The notes beneath the pieces were generated by a model. That model worked only from the letters and a program-made list of their open reading frames with translations. It was not told where the DNA came from and searched no databases. From Herbaspirillum sp. ST 5-3 (lineage in GTDB: Bacteria; Pseudomonadota; Gammaproteobacteria; Burkholderiales; Burkholderiaceae_D): a stretch of 64,000 nucleotides of DNA. A program made the position numbers and the translations under genes. Within the stretch, counting starts at the first letter, position 1. Each line of letters starts with the position of its first letter. Below, piece after piece: positions 19,150 through 26,895 of the stretch. The DNA is taken from NCBI RefSeq assembly GCF_004804275.1, contig NZ_STGI01000020.1:1-64000 (forward strand), read 5' to 3'.

Positions 19150-19978
19150 TCTGTGCTCCCATACTGGCTGTCCAGGACTCCGTCTTTCTATCTGCCATGG
19201 CATACTGCGGACCATACGGCGAATCCCAATGCGTCGCCCCTTTGCCGCCATCGCTGCGCAGGCAGTAACCTTTCTTGTAGACGCTCGCCAAACTGATTTG
19301 CGATTTGGTCAGCATGTCGAGCTTCAGGCGTAACTGATAAATCGCGACACGGATATTGCTGGCTTCCGTCGATTTCCCTTTTGACCTGAAAAACTGAATG
19401 AGCTGATCAAATGAAATGATCGTGCCGAATTGATTGAAAAACAGATCGGCCAACATGAACTCAGACGGCGACAAACGCAAGGTCTTGCCTCCGCAGGAAA
19501 TGGAACGCGTGTCCGGCATCAGCGTGACCATGCCGGCGCGCAAATGCGCCGTCATCAGCCTTTGCCGCACCAGACAAGAAATGATGCGCCGCCCCAGCTC
19601 CTGAATATTGATCGGAGCATAAATCCAGTCCGACATGAAATCCGGCAAATCGTCGATACGGGCGCCTCCGGCATTTTCCTGCACTGCGCAGATAACCGGC
19701 GCCAGCACAAGCGGAAGGCCGAGATTTTTGCTCTTGAGTGCATGAATTTCATTCTGCATGACGCGAATCGAACGGATCGTTTCGACATCACTCGCGCACA
19801 CTAGAAATGTACTCGGCGAATCGGAAAACGTCACAAAATCTGCCGGCCTGAGCTCGCTTTCAACAAGTTCGATTTTCCATTTGATCGATACACATTTGAA
19901 TGAGCGAGGCAGGGAAGAAACCGCGTTTGAAAGAAACGAAAACAGGTCTCTGTGCACTACTTTTAAAGTCACTTCCAT
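19142..19978 (-). CDS. OmpR/PhoB-type winged-helix transcriptional regulator with atypical N-terminal domain
   Basis: This encodes about 278 residues from the chosen ATG. The C-terminal 100 residues form an OmpR-type winged helix: LRLSPSEFMLADLFF, then a recognition-helix region with ASNIRVAIYQLRLKLD, and the wing with SVYKKGYCL. The N-terminal part (about 1-140) could be a degenerate receiver. It ends in an SCLVRQR linker but lacks a clear acidic pocket and phospho-acceptor, so it may be phosphorylation-independent. The start at 19978 is preferred because GGGAGA lies about five bases upstream, although the frame is open to 20065. It leads a likely operon with the 88-residue gene and the CesT-like gene, so control of a secretion-related function is a reasonable inference. 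Confidence 0.75.
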   Translation of the reverse strand: MEVTLKVVHRDLFSFLSNAVSSLPRSFKCVSIKWKIELVESELRPADFVTFSDSPSTFLVCASDVETIRSIRVMQNEIHALKSKNLGLPLVLAPVICAVQENAGGARIDDLPDFMSDWIYAPINIQELGRRIISCLVRQRLMTAHLRAGMVTLMPDTRSISCGGKTLRLSPSEFMLADLFFNQFGTIISFDQLIQFFRSKGKSTEASNIRVAIYQLRLKLDMLTKSQISLASVYKKGYCLRSDGGKGATHWDSPYGPQYAMADRKTESWTASMGAQND

Positions 19979-20103
19979 CCATGTCTCCCACGAGCGTGCA
20001 ATAAGTAGCAATGTTCCCGCACCGTCTGGCGGAATCGAGGTTCCATCCTCACCGCAATCCACCAAGCGCAGAGCGCGAAGATGGCGGTTGACGATCTACA
20101 ACC

Positions 20104-20157
20104 TTGGTATGAACAATAGCAGCGCATATTCCGCTTTTTAATCCATACCAAAGTATG
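20104..20157. promoter_or_regulatory. possible operator: repeated GGTATG half-sites
   Basis: TTGGTATG at 20104-20111 is matched in reverse by CATACCAA at 20144-20151, and the second arm itself begins a short palindrome, CATACCAAAGTATG (20144-20157). The set lies 125-180 bp upstream of the winged-helix regulator start, where a promoter with binding sites is expected. The function is inferred from position and symmetry only. Confidence 0.3.
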
Positions 20158-20332
20158 TGCCGATAGGCATCGGAACGAAGTCAGGCCAGGTACGCGACGT
20201 GGTTCTGAACGACTCCGGGATTGCGGTCGATAGCCACTCATTCACGCTCAACAGCAGATTAAGAGTTACCGATAAACCGACACCTCGGTCGACTGCAGGC
20301 ATCGAGTCTGTCAAGAGTACCGACGCTCGATA

Positions 20333-20953
20333 TCAAAAATTGGCGCGATCACGTCCTTCCGTTTTCTCGCCGAGCATCAATCGCTTCAACTTCTCATCAG
20401 CCGGTTGTTGCCCCAGCCATATCCGCAGAAAGGCTTGGTAAAACGCGACATCCGGAATAGTTTCGGCAATTTTCTTTCCGTTGATTCGCAATAAGGTGCC
20501 CGCTCCAGGAACCCAGTCGAAGGTCAGAACATCGCCTTTCTTGAATTCCGGGACCGAGGCGAACATCTGTCCAAAGCTCAGTAGTTGGTTAACAATCTTC
20601 GTTCTGTCTGCGAAGCTCGTGTTTCGCTTCAGCCCGTTCATGAACGATTGCGCGAATGTATTGCTCGACACATCCCTCAGCATCACCATCGTCAACCTCT
20701 TCGCGCCCGGAAGTGCAAGCACCTCCGATGCACTTGTCTTTTTTTCGGGCAGATACAAAGCCGCGGCGTACACTTTGAAAATCACTCTGTAATGCGTGCC
20801 GGCGCCATTCAGCTTCAGCTCATCGTTCGCGATGCGCACGGAGTCATCCAGCTGGACGCCATCGACTTCGACACCGAAAGCAGGAAACGCAACCAGTGCG
20901 GCGACTAGCGCGGACAAGGTCAATATGCCGTTAATTCGATTGTTCAAATTCAT
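20333..20953 (-). CDS. chalcone isomerase-like exported protein
   Basis: This encodes 206 residues. An N-terminal signal peptide is visible (charged start, hydrophobic LTLSALVAALVAFPAFG to about residue 26), so the protein should be periplasmic. The mature part matches the chalcone-isomerase-like domain found in many betaproteobacterial exported proteins: VDGVQLDDSVR, YRVIFKVYAAALYLPEK, GAKRLTMVMLRDVSS, FDWVPGAGT and a C-terminal FYQAFLRIWLGQQPAD. These proteins share the fold of plant chalcone isomerase, but their bacterial substrate is unknown. The start at 20953 has GGGAG nearby and begins the signal peptide, and longer frames upstream are rejected. It lies 73 bp from the hydrolase gene at 21027-22106. 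Confidence 0.85.
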   Translation of the reverse strand: MNLNNRINGILTLSALVAALVAFPAFGVEVDGVQLDDSVRIANDELKLNGAGTHYRVIFKVYAAALYLPEKKTSASEVLALPGAKRLTMVMLRDVSSNTFAQSFMNGLKRNTSFADRTKIVNQLLSFGQMFASVPEFKKGDVLTFDWVPGAGTLLRINGKKIAETIPDVAFYQAFLRIWLGQQPADEKLKRLMLGEKTEGRDRANF

Positions 20954-21026
20954 GTGCTGCTCCCTGATGAAAATGTTTTCTGAGTATGTGCTGTGCCATG
21001 AGTAGCCGCCGCGGTACGCGCGATTT

Positions 21027-22106
21027 TCACCTGGAGGCCAAGCCCTGAATCGCCTGTAGCGCCGCTTCCTTTGCCTGCTCCACCACCTGCCGCTTCCACA
21101 CATCGGTATCCGTATAGAACGCGTCCCGGATCTGACGTTTGATACGGTGCCTCTTTCCATCAGACGCCTCGGGATGAAGCTCCAGCCATTGATCCGCGCG
21201 CAAGGCCTCGAACACCTGTCGCATCGGCTGCGTGCCGTATTCCAGTGCGATGCCCGTGTATTCCGCTTGCTGACATTCATCGTAGATAGCGCTCCACATT
21301 TGTCCCTCGAGCACCGCCGAGGTAGAACTGCCGTCCTGAGCAGAAGTCACGTTCGGCCCCCACCAGTCAGTCGCACGCTGCAAGGCCTCGTTCCGGCAAG
21401 CGAGGATGCGCTCCCCTATGCCGCTGGGGCCCAGGCCGGTGTGCACGTCGATCCAGCCGATCTTCTGGCGCTGCCGACCATGCTCACGCAATACTTCGCG
21501 CAAAGTCTTGTGACTCCAGGTGGCGCCGCATCCGCCGTAAAACAGGCCGCGCGGATGACGGTACTGACCGCCGGAGACCGCAGCCTGAGTCGCCTTGGCG
21601 CCATGTCTGACGACGAAACTCAGAAGCGAAAGCTTGTTCAACAAGCTTGGCGGCCACTGAGACGGGATCAGCAAATCAGCGAGTTTGTCGTAACCCGGGT
21701 TAGCGGGTAGCGGCTTCGAGAAGTCATGGAAGTTGCGATTCAGATCGACGTTCTCATGCGTCGTGCGTCGCCACCACGAGAACCCGTACGGATTGATGGC
21801 ATGGATGTACAGTACGGCCACACCGGCCTGGCGCGCCGCAGACCGCCAGGCCGCATCACTGAGCAACGCAAGCTGAACACCGGAGCCGCCAAAACCTTCC
21901 ACACCATGACATCCACTGGAGATGATCAACATCCGCTGCGCATCCTTCGGGCCGTCGAACAATACATCCATCGCCAACGGCTCCCCATGACGCCCAGGCA
22001 ATGGATGCATGTGCGATGTGATGTTGAGCCCGGCTGCCGCGGCCGCCGCAAGAAACTTCGCACGGGCTTCAGCATAGCTTTGCGAGAAGTGTGCGCTGCA
22101 GCTCAT
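21027..22106 (-). CDS. DUF2817 family M14-like zinc hydrolase (cassette copy 2)
   Basis: This encodes 359 residues and is closely related to the gene at 5962-7047, with the same motifs at the same positions: HGVE at 67-70, INPYGFSWWRR, ENVDLNRNF, and DVHTGLGPSGIGE. The start MSCSAHFSQSYAEAR at 22106 aligns with the other copy and overlaps the transporter stop by ATGA, so the longer open frame to 22214 is rejected. It is a predicted cytoplasmic metal-dependent amidase or carboxypeptidase of unknown substrate, translated together with the transporter. Confidence 0.85.
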   Translation of the reverse strand: MSCSAHFSQSYAEARAKFLAAAAAAGLNITSHMHPLPGRHGEPLAMDVLFDGPKDAQRMLIISSGCHGVEGFGGSGVQLALLSDAAWRSAARQAGVAVLYIHAINPYGFSWWRRTTHENVDLNRNFHDFSKPLPANPGYDKLADLLIPSQWPPSLLNKLSLLSFVVRHGAKATQAAVSGGQYRHPRGLFYGGCGATWSHKTLREVLREHGRQRQKIGWIDVHTGLGPSGIGERILACRNEALQRATDWWGPNVTSAQDGSSTSAVLEGQMWSAIYDECQQAEYTGIALEYGTQPMRQVFEALRADQWLELHPEASDGKRHRIKRQIRDAFYTDTDVWKRQVVEQAKEAALQAIQGLASR

Positions 22107-23503
22107 GCCTGCTGCTCCCGTGCAGGACTCGCGACGGCAGCCTCGCCAGGGGCTGCGCATTGAGACGCATGGCGCTCCCTGGATAAGGAGACAAGCCGCA
22201 AGCCGATCAGGCAAAGCAAGGCCACCGCTGCGATGTAGTAAACCGGTCCATAGGCGTTCTGCGCCACCGATCCAAACCAGGCCAGGATGAAGGGAGCCAT
22301 GCCGCCGAACAGCATGACTGCGGCGTTGTATGCCAGGGACACGCCGACTGAACGCACGCCCACCGGGAAGATCTCGGCGAGCTGTGCCGCGGCAGGCCCC
22401 ACCACGAATGCATAAGCGACGGCGCTGCCAAGCTGCAACTGCACAAGCGCGACGAACGTATGGGCATCGGCGAAGCGGGTGAACAAAATCGGATAGAGCA
22501 CCGCATTGGCCAGCAGGCCGAACCCGATCACCCAGCGTCGGGACACATAGTCGGACAACCAGCCGGTAAAGGGAACAAGCACGCCCATTACGCAGGCAGC
22601 CATCATGACTGTGAGATAGGCATTGGCCTGTGCCATTCCCAAGTGGGTCACCGCGAAGTTGGGGAGATAGATGGAGTTGACGTAGTTCCGTGCCGTCAAC
22701 GCGGCCACCATGCAGAATGATGCGAAGAGTTCGACACGATGGTTCTCGACCACAGTGCGAAACGGGGTCGACGGACGATCGCCCAAGCGCTCGACCTCGG
22801 CCTGGAATTCAGGCGACTCGGCGAGGCGGTGGCGCAGATAGACACCGACCGGCCCGACCAGCGCGCCGACCAGAAACGGCAAACGCCAGCCCCAGTTCGT
22901 CAGCGCACTTTCAGGGAACGTCTTCGTCAGGACGACCACGAAGATCGATGCCAGGAGCATCGCAACAATCTGAGAGACCATCTGGAACGAGCCGTACAAG
23001 CCGCGCCGGCCTTTGGGTGCGAACTCGATCAGTGTCGCGGTCGCGCTTCCGAATTCACCCCCAGCAGAGAACCCCTGGATCATGCGAGCCAGCACCAGCG
23101 TGAGCGGCGCCGCGATGCCGATCGACGCATACGTCGGCAGAAACGCGATCATCAGTGTCCCGAGCGCCATCAGACAGAAGATCAGCGTCAGGGCTTTCTT
23201 GCGGCCATAGCGATCCGCATAGATGCCGAACGCCAAGCCGCCAATCGGGCGGGCTACGAACGAGATGCCCAAGGTGGCAAAACCGAGCAGAACTGAGTTG
23301 GTCGGGTTGTCAGACGGGAAGAACAGCCGCGCAATCATGGCACTCAGCAAGCCGTAAACCACAAAATCGAACCACTCCAGCGCATTACCCAGGACGGACG
23401 CGATCGTCGCGCGACGGCGCATTGAATCCGAGACTGAAAGTGACGGACTCGATGCCGTCTCGCTTTCGCTTGTTTCTGGAATGCTGCTCGCATGCTTGAA
23501 CAT
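22103..23503 (-). CDS. MFS transporter, MHS family (cassette copy 2)
   Basis: This encodes 466 residues, the same length as the transporter at 4565-5965 and similar along its whole length: NALEWFDFVVYGLLS, GIYADRYGRKKALTL, RMIQGFSAGGEFGSATATL, and FVVGPAAAQLAEIFPVGVRS near the end. It is an inner-membrane symporter with about 12 membrane segments and an unknown substrate. The start at 23503 has AGGAGG twelve bases upstream. Its last bases overlap the hydrolase start (ATGA). The divergent AraC-type gene at 24008 is its likely regulator. Confidence 0.88.
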   Translation of the reverse strand: MFKHASSIPETSESETASSPSLSVSDSMRRRATIASVLGNALEWFDFVVYGLLSAMIARLFFPSDNPTNSVLLGFATLGISFVARPIGGLAFGIYADRYGRKKALTLIFCLMALGTLMIAFLPTYASIGIAAPLTLVLARMIQGFSAGGEFGSATATLIEFAPKGRRGLYGSFQMVSQIVAMLLASIFVVVLTKTFPESALTNWGWRLPFLVGALVGPVGVYLRHRLAESPEFQAEVERLGDRPSTPFRTVVENHRVELFASFCMVAALTARNYVNSIYLPNFAVTHLGMAQANAYLTVMMAACVMGVLVPFTGWLSDYVSRRWVIGFGLLANAVLYPILFTRFADAHTFVALVQLQLGSAVAYAFVVGPAAAQLAEIFPVGVRSVGVSLAYNAAVMLFGGMAPFILAWFGSVAQNAYGPVYYIAAVALLCLIGLRLVSLSRERHASQCAAPGEAAVASPAREQQA

Positions 23504-23635
23504 GATTGTCTCCCTCCTTGTTGGCCTTCGCTTCTTATATGATTTCCGGCGCGTGATCGGCATGGGCACACTATGCGCTGATCTCTACGCAGGAAATTGG
23601 CAACTTTCTTGACGACAGTCTAGTAGGCGAACGGC

Positions 23636-23670
23636 GCTTTGTAAGTAATGGAAATCGACAACTACAAAGC
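23636..23670. promoter_or_regulatory. possible operator in the divergent region of cassette copy 2
   Basis: GCTTTGTA (23636-23643) and TACAAAGC (23663-23670) form perfect 8-base arms with a 19-base spacer, about 130-170 bp upstream of the transporter start in the 504-bp gap between transporter and regulator. This is a plausible binding site for the adjacent AraC-type protein, inferred from position and symmetry only. I see nothing else definite in the gap (23504-24007). Confidence 0.3.
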
Positions 23671-24007
23671 CGATTTCGCCATGGTCTGCCCGCAATAGTC
23701 GAATCGATGCCATGCCTGATGGAACTGATTTCATCCACGAGCCACCAAGCACGCGACAGAACGAAACAGGCCGCCATGACATGTGCGCATGCAATGCACA
23801 TGGCAGATGCGTTGCACTTGTGGCAATGGCAGGAATGGCTCTATCCTCTAATCACTATTGGCCCGTCATGCTCTTAAGGAGTTAACCAGTCGAAGGCAAA
23901 CTTGATGGCCGCGCGGCCCAAACCATACGCGCATGGAAGACGGTATTGGCAGCGCCCGTACCTCGAATTGGACCTGTTCCACAATTCCTGAATTCCGCAA
24001 TCTCATC

Positions 24008-25063
24008 ATGAGCGCTCGTATCGATCTGCTGTTCAGCCCCGACTGCATGTCAGGCGCCTTGTTCAATACGATTGATGTTTTGCGCAGCGCAAATATCGTG
24101 TGGCGCCTGCGTAATCCCGGCAGTCGCAGTTGGCCGCTGTACTGGCGCCTGATCGATGCAAGCGGCGCCATGCTTCCCCTGCCCGACTGGCTGGCCAATA
24201 CGCTGGCCTTGCCCGAACCCGAACCCGAATTCTCTCCGGAACAAACTGCCTTGTTCGTACCGGGGATGGCAATGCGCAGTGTGCCGCACCTGACGCACCT
24301 GTTGAATAACGCCGAAGCGGAAATCGCCTTGATCGCGGCACGCCATGCAGCCGGAAGTGTTATTGCCGCCAGCTACACCGGACCTGCCATGCTGGCCCGC
24401 GCGGGCATTCTGGATGGACGAAATGCAACGATTACATGGCTGATCGTCGGATGGTTTTCCCGCAACTTCCCACAAGTCCGACTCATGATGGATCGCCCAA
24501 TGACGATCGATGGTTCCTTGTTTTGCGCAGGTGCACCCGCTTCCCACATTTCCCTCGCACTGGCCCTGGTGCGCCATTTCGCAGGCGATGAAGTGGCCCA
24601 AACCTGCGCCAACAGCTTGTTGTACGAACCGCTGCGTTTCGAACAGTCAGGATTGATGTTGACCGAACTGCCCCTCACCACCCGCGATGGCGTCGTGTAC
24701 AAGGCAAAGCAGTGGCTCGAGCAACACATCGCCGAACCGTACAGCCTGGAAGCTGCCGCGCAAGCAGCAGCGGTCAGCACCCGTACTCTGCTGCGCTACT
24801 TCCGCGATGTACTCAGCATGACGCCGCTGGATTATTTGCACAAATTACGAATTGAACGCGCCAAGCAGTTACTGGAGCTCACGCTGTTTGATTTGCCGAG
24901 AATCATGGAAATCTGCGGCTACCAGGATGCATCAGCATTCCGTCGCCTGTTTCGGCGCGAGACCGGACTCACCCCGAGCGAATACCGGCGCCGCTATGCG
25001 GTCCGCTCGACACGTCGCTGGTGGCGCGCAGACGAAGCGCCTAGCCCGGCGAAGCGCAACTAA
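24008..25063 (+). CDS. AraC-family transcriptional regulator with GATase1-like sensor domain (cassette copy 2)
   Basis: This encodes 351 residues, the same length as the gene at 3224-4279 and alignable throughout: start MSARIDLL, SYTGPAMLARAGILDGRNAT in place of the catalytic Cys region of GATase1 domains, LMMDRPMT, then the two helix-turn-helix units (AAAVSTRTLLRYFRD, then ICGYQDASAFRRLFRRETG) and the shared tail RSTRRWWRADE. The conserved MSARIDLL fixes the start at 24008, although the frame is open to 23933. No strong ribosome binding site is seen. It probably regulates the divergent transporter/hydrolase pair. Its TAA stop forms the first bases of a palindromic repeat. Confidence 0.85.
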   Translation: MSARIDLLFSPDCMSGALFNTIDVLRSANIVWRLRNPGSRSWPLYWRLIDASGAMLPLPDWLANTLALPEPEPEFSPEQTALFVPGMAMRSVPHLTHLLNNAEAEIALIAARHAAGSVIAASYTGPAMLARAGILDGRNATITWLIVGWFSRNFPQVRLMMDRPMTIDGSLFCAGAPASHISLALALVRHFAGDEVAQTCANSLLYEPLRFEQSGLMLTELPLTTRDGVVYKAKQWLEQHIAEPYSLEAAAQAAAVSTRTLLRYFRDVLSMTPLDYLHKLRIERAKQLLELTLFDLPRIMEICGYQDASAFRRLFRRETGLTPSEYRRRYAVRSTRRWWRADEAPSPAKRN

Positions 25064-25225
25064 GAGCCCATTTCGGTAGGCAGTGTCTGCGGATTGCAGG
25101 GCAGGAATGGCGCAGACAAGGCGCGAGGAGGCGACATAGCAGTGGCTATGGCAACGACGAGTAACGCCGTATCCGTCATTCCTGGCCTGTAAGCTGCGGG
25201 CACTGCCTACCGAAATGGGCTCTTA
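25061..25225. repeat. 165-bp palindromic repeat element with 25-bp perfect inverted ends
   Basis: The first 25 bases (starting TAAGAGCCCATTTCGG) recur exactly inverted at 25201-25225. The similarity continues imperfectly inward for some 35 more bases on each side. A small hairpin (CATAGC, loop, GCTATG) sits near the middle, at about 25134-25149. The whole can fold into one long imperfect stem. It contains no gene. Such elements can be non-autonomous mobile repeats and can act as transcription stops. The left end supplies the stop codon of the AraC-type gene. Confidence 0.8.
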
Positions 25226-25284
25226 ATACGGGAGAAAATGCCAAGGGTTTGAATTCTTCCATGGCGCTGCGGGGAGACTAGCGC

Positions 25285-25554
25285 TTACCGATGCCCTGCA
25301 TTTATGGCAGCCAGCACATCGAATAATTTTGTTTTCTCATGCGCCCGGCGTGTCGCCTCATGACACAGCTCGTGGAAGCTGCGATCGGTAGTTTTTGCAC
25401 CGAAGACCGGCGACGATTTGTGGCGGATATATTCAGCAGTGCAGCGCGACTCAGTCCAGATCTCCTGACCGGATTTGGTTCGCACAGAAAGGACTGAGTC
25501 GAGTCTCGCATCCAGCGGATTCAATTGAAGCTTGCTGATGACGTACAGTCGCAC
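25285..25554 (-). CDS. small hypothetical protein
   Basis: This encodes 89 residues from a GTG start, with no clear ribosome binding site. The protein is polar, with a probable helix at the end (FHELCHEATRRAHEKTKLFDVL). I recognise no family. It lies between the palindromic repeat and the tRNA cluster. It could be real, but its support is the open frame and its ordinary amino acid composition only. Confidence 0.35.
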   Translation of the reverse strand: MRLYVISKLQLNPLDARLDSVLSVRTKSGQEIWTESRCTAEYIRHKSSPVFGAKTTDRSFHELCHEATRRAHEKTKLFDVLAAINAGHR

Positions 25555-25671
25555 AGCACTTGGAGCGTTATTCGCGCTTCGACATTTGGTAATTTTCTGT
25601 CGCGTACCGGGCGCAGTCGACGGGAGGATGGTTATTTAAGAGGTCGCATGCCACATGTTTTAAGTGGTATA

Positions 25672-25709
25672 AAACAAAAAAGACTTAGCCCGAATTGAGC
25701 TAAGTCCTT
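25672..25709 (-). terminator. rho-independent terminator after tRNA-Cys
   Basis: On the minus strand GACTTAGC and GCTAAGTC (25700-25707 and 25682-25689) form an 8-bp stem with a ten-base loop, followed by a T-rich run. It lies just after the 3' end of tRNA-Cys, closing the tRNA transcript. Confidence 0.8.
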
Positions 25710-25715
25710 GAATGT

Positions 25716-25789
25716 TGGAGGCGGGGGTCGGGATCGAACCGGCGTAGACGGCTTTGCAGGCCGCTGCATAACCACTTTGCTACCCCGCC
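25716..25789 (-). tRNA. tRNA-Cys (anticodon GCA)
   Basis: This is a 74-base cloverleaf including an encoded CCA end. The acceptor arm GGCGGGG pairs with CCCCGCC, the anticodon loop reads CTGCAAA with GCA, and the T arm carries GGTTCGATCC. It lies downstream of two tRNA-Gly genes and pgsA in the same orientation. Confidence 0.95.
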
Positions 25790-25908
25790 ATGGGCATGTA
25801 TTGTAACCACAAAATTGAAGCCATGCTGCAGTCGCCAATTTGGCCCGACACTTGCCGGGCTTGACACGACTTTCACATCGCATGAAAGCGAAACACTTTC
25901 ATTGAATC

Positions 25909-25984
25909 TGGAGCGGGAGAAGAGTCTCGAACTCTCGACCTCAACCTTGGCAAGGTTGCGCTCTACCAACTGAGCTACTCCCGC
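25909..25984 (-). tRNA. tRNA-Gly (anticodon GCC), copy 1
   Basis: This is a 76-base cloverleaf with encoded CCA. The acceptor GCGGGAG pairs with CTCCCGC, the anticodon loop contains TTGCCAA, and the T arm is GAGAGTTCGAGACTC. It is identical to the copy at 26093-26168. Confidence 0.95.
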
Positions 25985-26051
25985 AAAACCGTTTCATCAC
26001 ACTACATCATCGCGAAGCGCACCGAAAGATCCACCGCAAAACTTCGCGAAA

Positions 26052-26084
26052 TAAAAAAGGAAGCTGCTTTGGCAAGCTTCCTTT
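26052..26084 (-). terminator. rho-independent terminator between the two tRNA-Gly genes
   Basis: AAGGAAGCT and AGCTTCCTT form a 9-bp stem (26057-26065 and 26075-26083) with a nine-base loop. On the minus strand the stem runs into a T stretch. It follows the first transcribed tRNA-Gly and may limit read-through into the second copy. Confidence 0.7.
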
Positions 26085-26092
26085 CAGAATCC

Positions 26093-26168
26093 TGGAGCGG
26101 GAGAAGAGTCTCGAACTCTCGACCTCAACCTTGGCAAGGTTGCGCTCTACCAACTGAGCTACTCCCGC
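26093..26168 (-). tRNA. tRNA-Gly (anticodon GCC), copy 2
   Basis: This is an exact copy of the tRNA at 25909-25984, 76 bases with encoded CCA. It lies 61 bp after the end of pgsA. Confidence 0.95.
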
Positions 26169-26229
26169 GTCGACAACAGACAAGCATTATAGAGATCTGC
26201 CGTTTTTTGTCAAGCGTTAATCCTTATCG

Positions 26230-26811
26230 CTAAACGATCCTTCCCGCCTTTTCCTTGATGAGCGGCCACGCCTTCTTCAGGTAATAAAACATCGACCAAA
26301 CAGTCAGAACTGCCGCGATTTCCAACAGACGCGTGCCCCAGAAGCGCGTGTCAATCCCAAACAGCGCCTCGCGATACAAGAGCATTGGAATGGCGATCAT
26401 CTGTGCGGTGGTCTTTATCTTGCCGATAGAACTGACCGCAACCGACTTTGACGCACCGAGTTGCGCCATCCACTCGCGCAATGCCGAGATTGCAATCTCG
26501 CGACCGATAATGATGAATGCAAGGACGGCATTGACGTTGTAAAACTCCACCAGCACCAGGAGCGCGCCGGCTACCATCAGTTTGTCGGCAACCGGATCGA
26601 GGAAGGCGCCGAAGGCCGAGGTTTCATTCCAGCGCCTCGCCAGAAATCCATCAAACCAATCGGTAATCGCAGCGACGATAAAGACCGCCGTAGAAGCGAC
26701 GCCTTTGGCAAAGGGCGACAGCCAAATATCGGGGAGATAGAACACGCCCACCACGAGCGGAATTAGGGCTACCCGCAGCCAAGTAAGAAGAATCGGTATA
26801 TTGAGGGGCAT
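26230..26811 (-). CDS. pgsA: CDP-diacylglycerol-glycerol-3-phosphate 3-phosphatidyltransferase
   Basis: This encodes 193 residues, the normal length. It catalyses the committed step of phosphatidylglycerol synthesis at the inner membrane: CDP-diacylglycerol plus glycerol-3-phosphate gives phosphatidylglycerol phosphate and CMP. The CDP-alcohol phosphotransferase signature is complete, from DGFLARRW to [10 protein letters not shown] near residues 55-80 (DG..AR........G...D...D). Several hydrophobic segments flank it. It is downstream of uvrC and upstream of the tRNA cluster, an arrangement common in this bacterial group. Confidence 0.95.
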   Translation of the reverse strand: MPLNIPILLTWLRVALIPLVVGVFYLPDIWLSPFAKGVASTAVFIVAAITDWFDGFLARRWNETSAFGAFLDPVADKLMVAGALLVLVEFYNVNAVLAFIIIGREIAISALREWMAQLGASKSVAVSSIGKIKTTAQMIAIPMLLYREALFGIDTRFWGTRLLEIAAVLTVWSMFYYLKKAWPLIKEKAGRIV

Positions 26812-26895
26812 AGTCAGCGCCTTTGAATTAGCCTGATTATCGCGTGGAAATTGCCTTCACTGCAATTGCGAATTCACTACAGCCGACTGCTGCAA

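Noticed and set aside
18883-19251. Longer version of the 88-residue gene starting at 19251
   Set aside because: The extra 34 codons lie wholly inside the winged-helix coding sequence and are Arg-rich, whereas the ATG at 19149 has a ribosome binding site and couples to the regulator stop.
20954-21280. N-terminal extension of the chalcone-isomerase-like gene
   Set aside because: The extension is Arg/Ser-rich antisense to the DUF2817 gene end. The signal peptide starts at 20953 with GGGAG upstream.
25061-25225. CRISPR array or attachment site at the inverted repeat
   Set aside because: There is only one pair of inverted arms, no direct repeats with spacers, and no match to a tRNA end.
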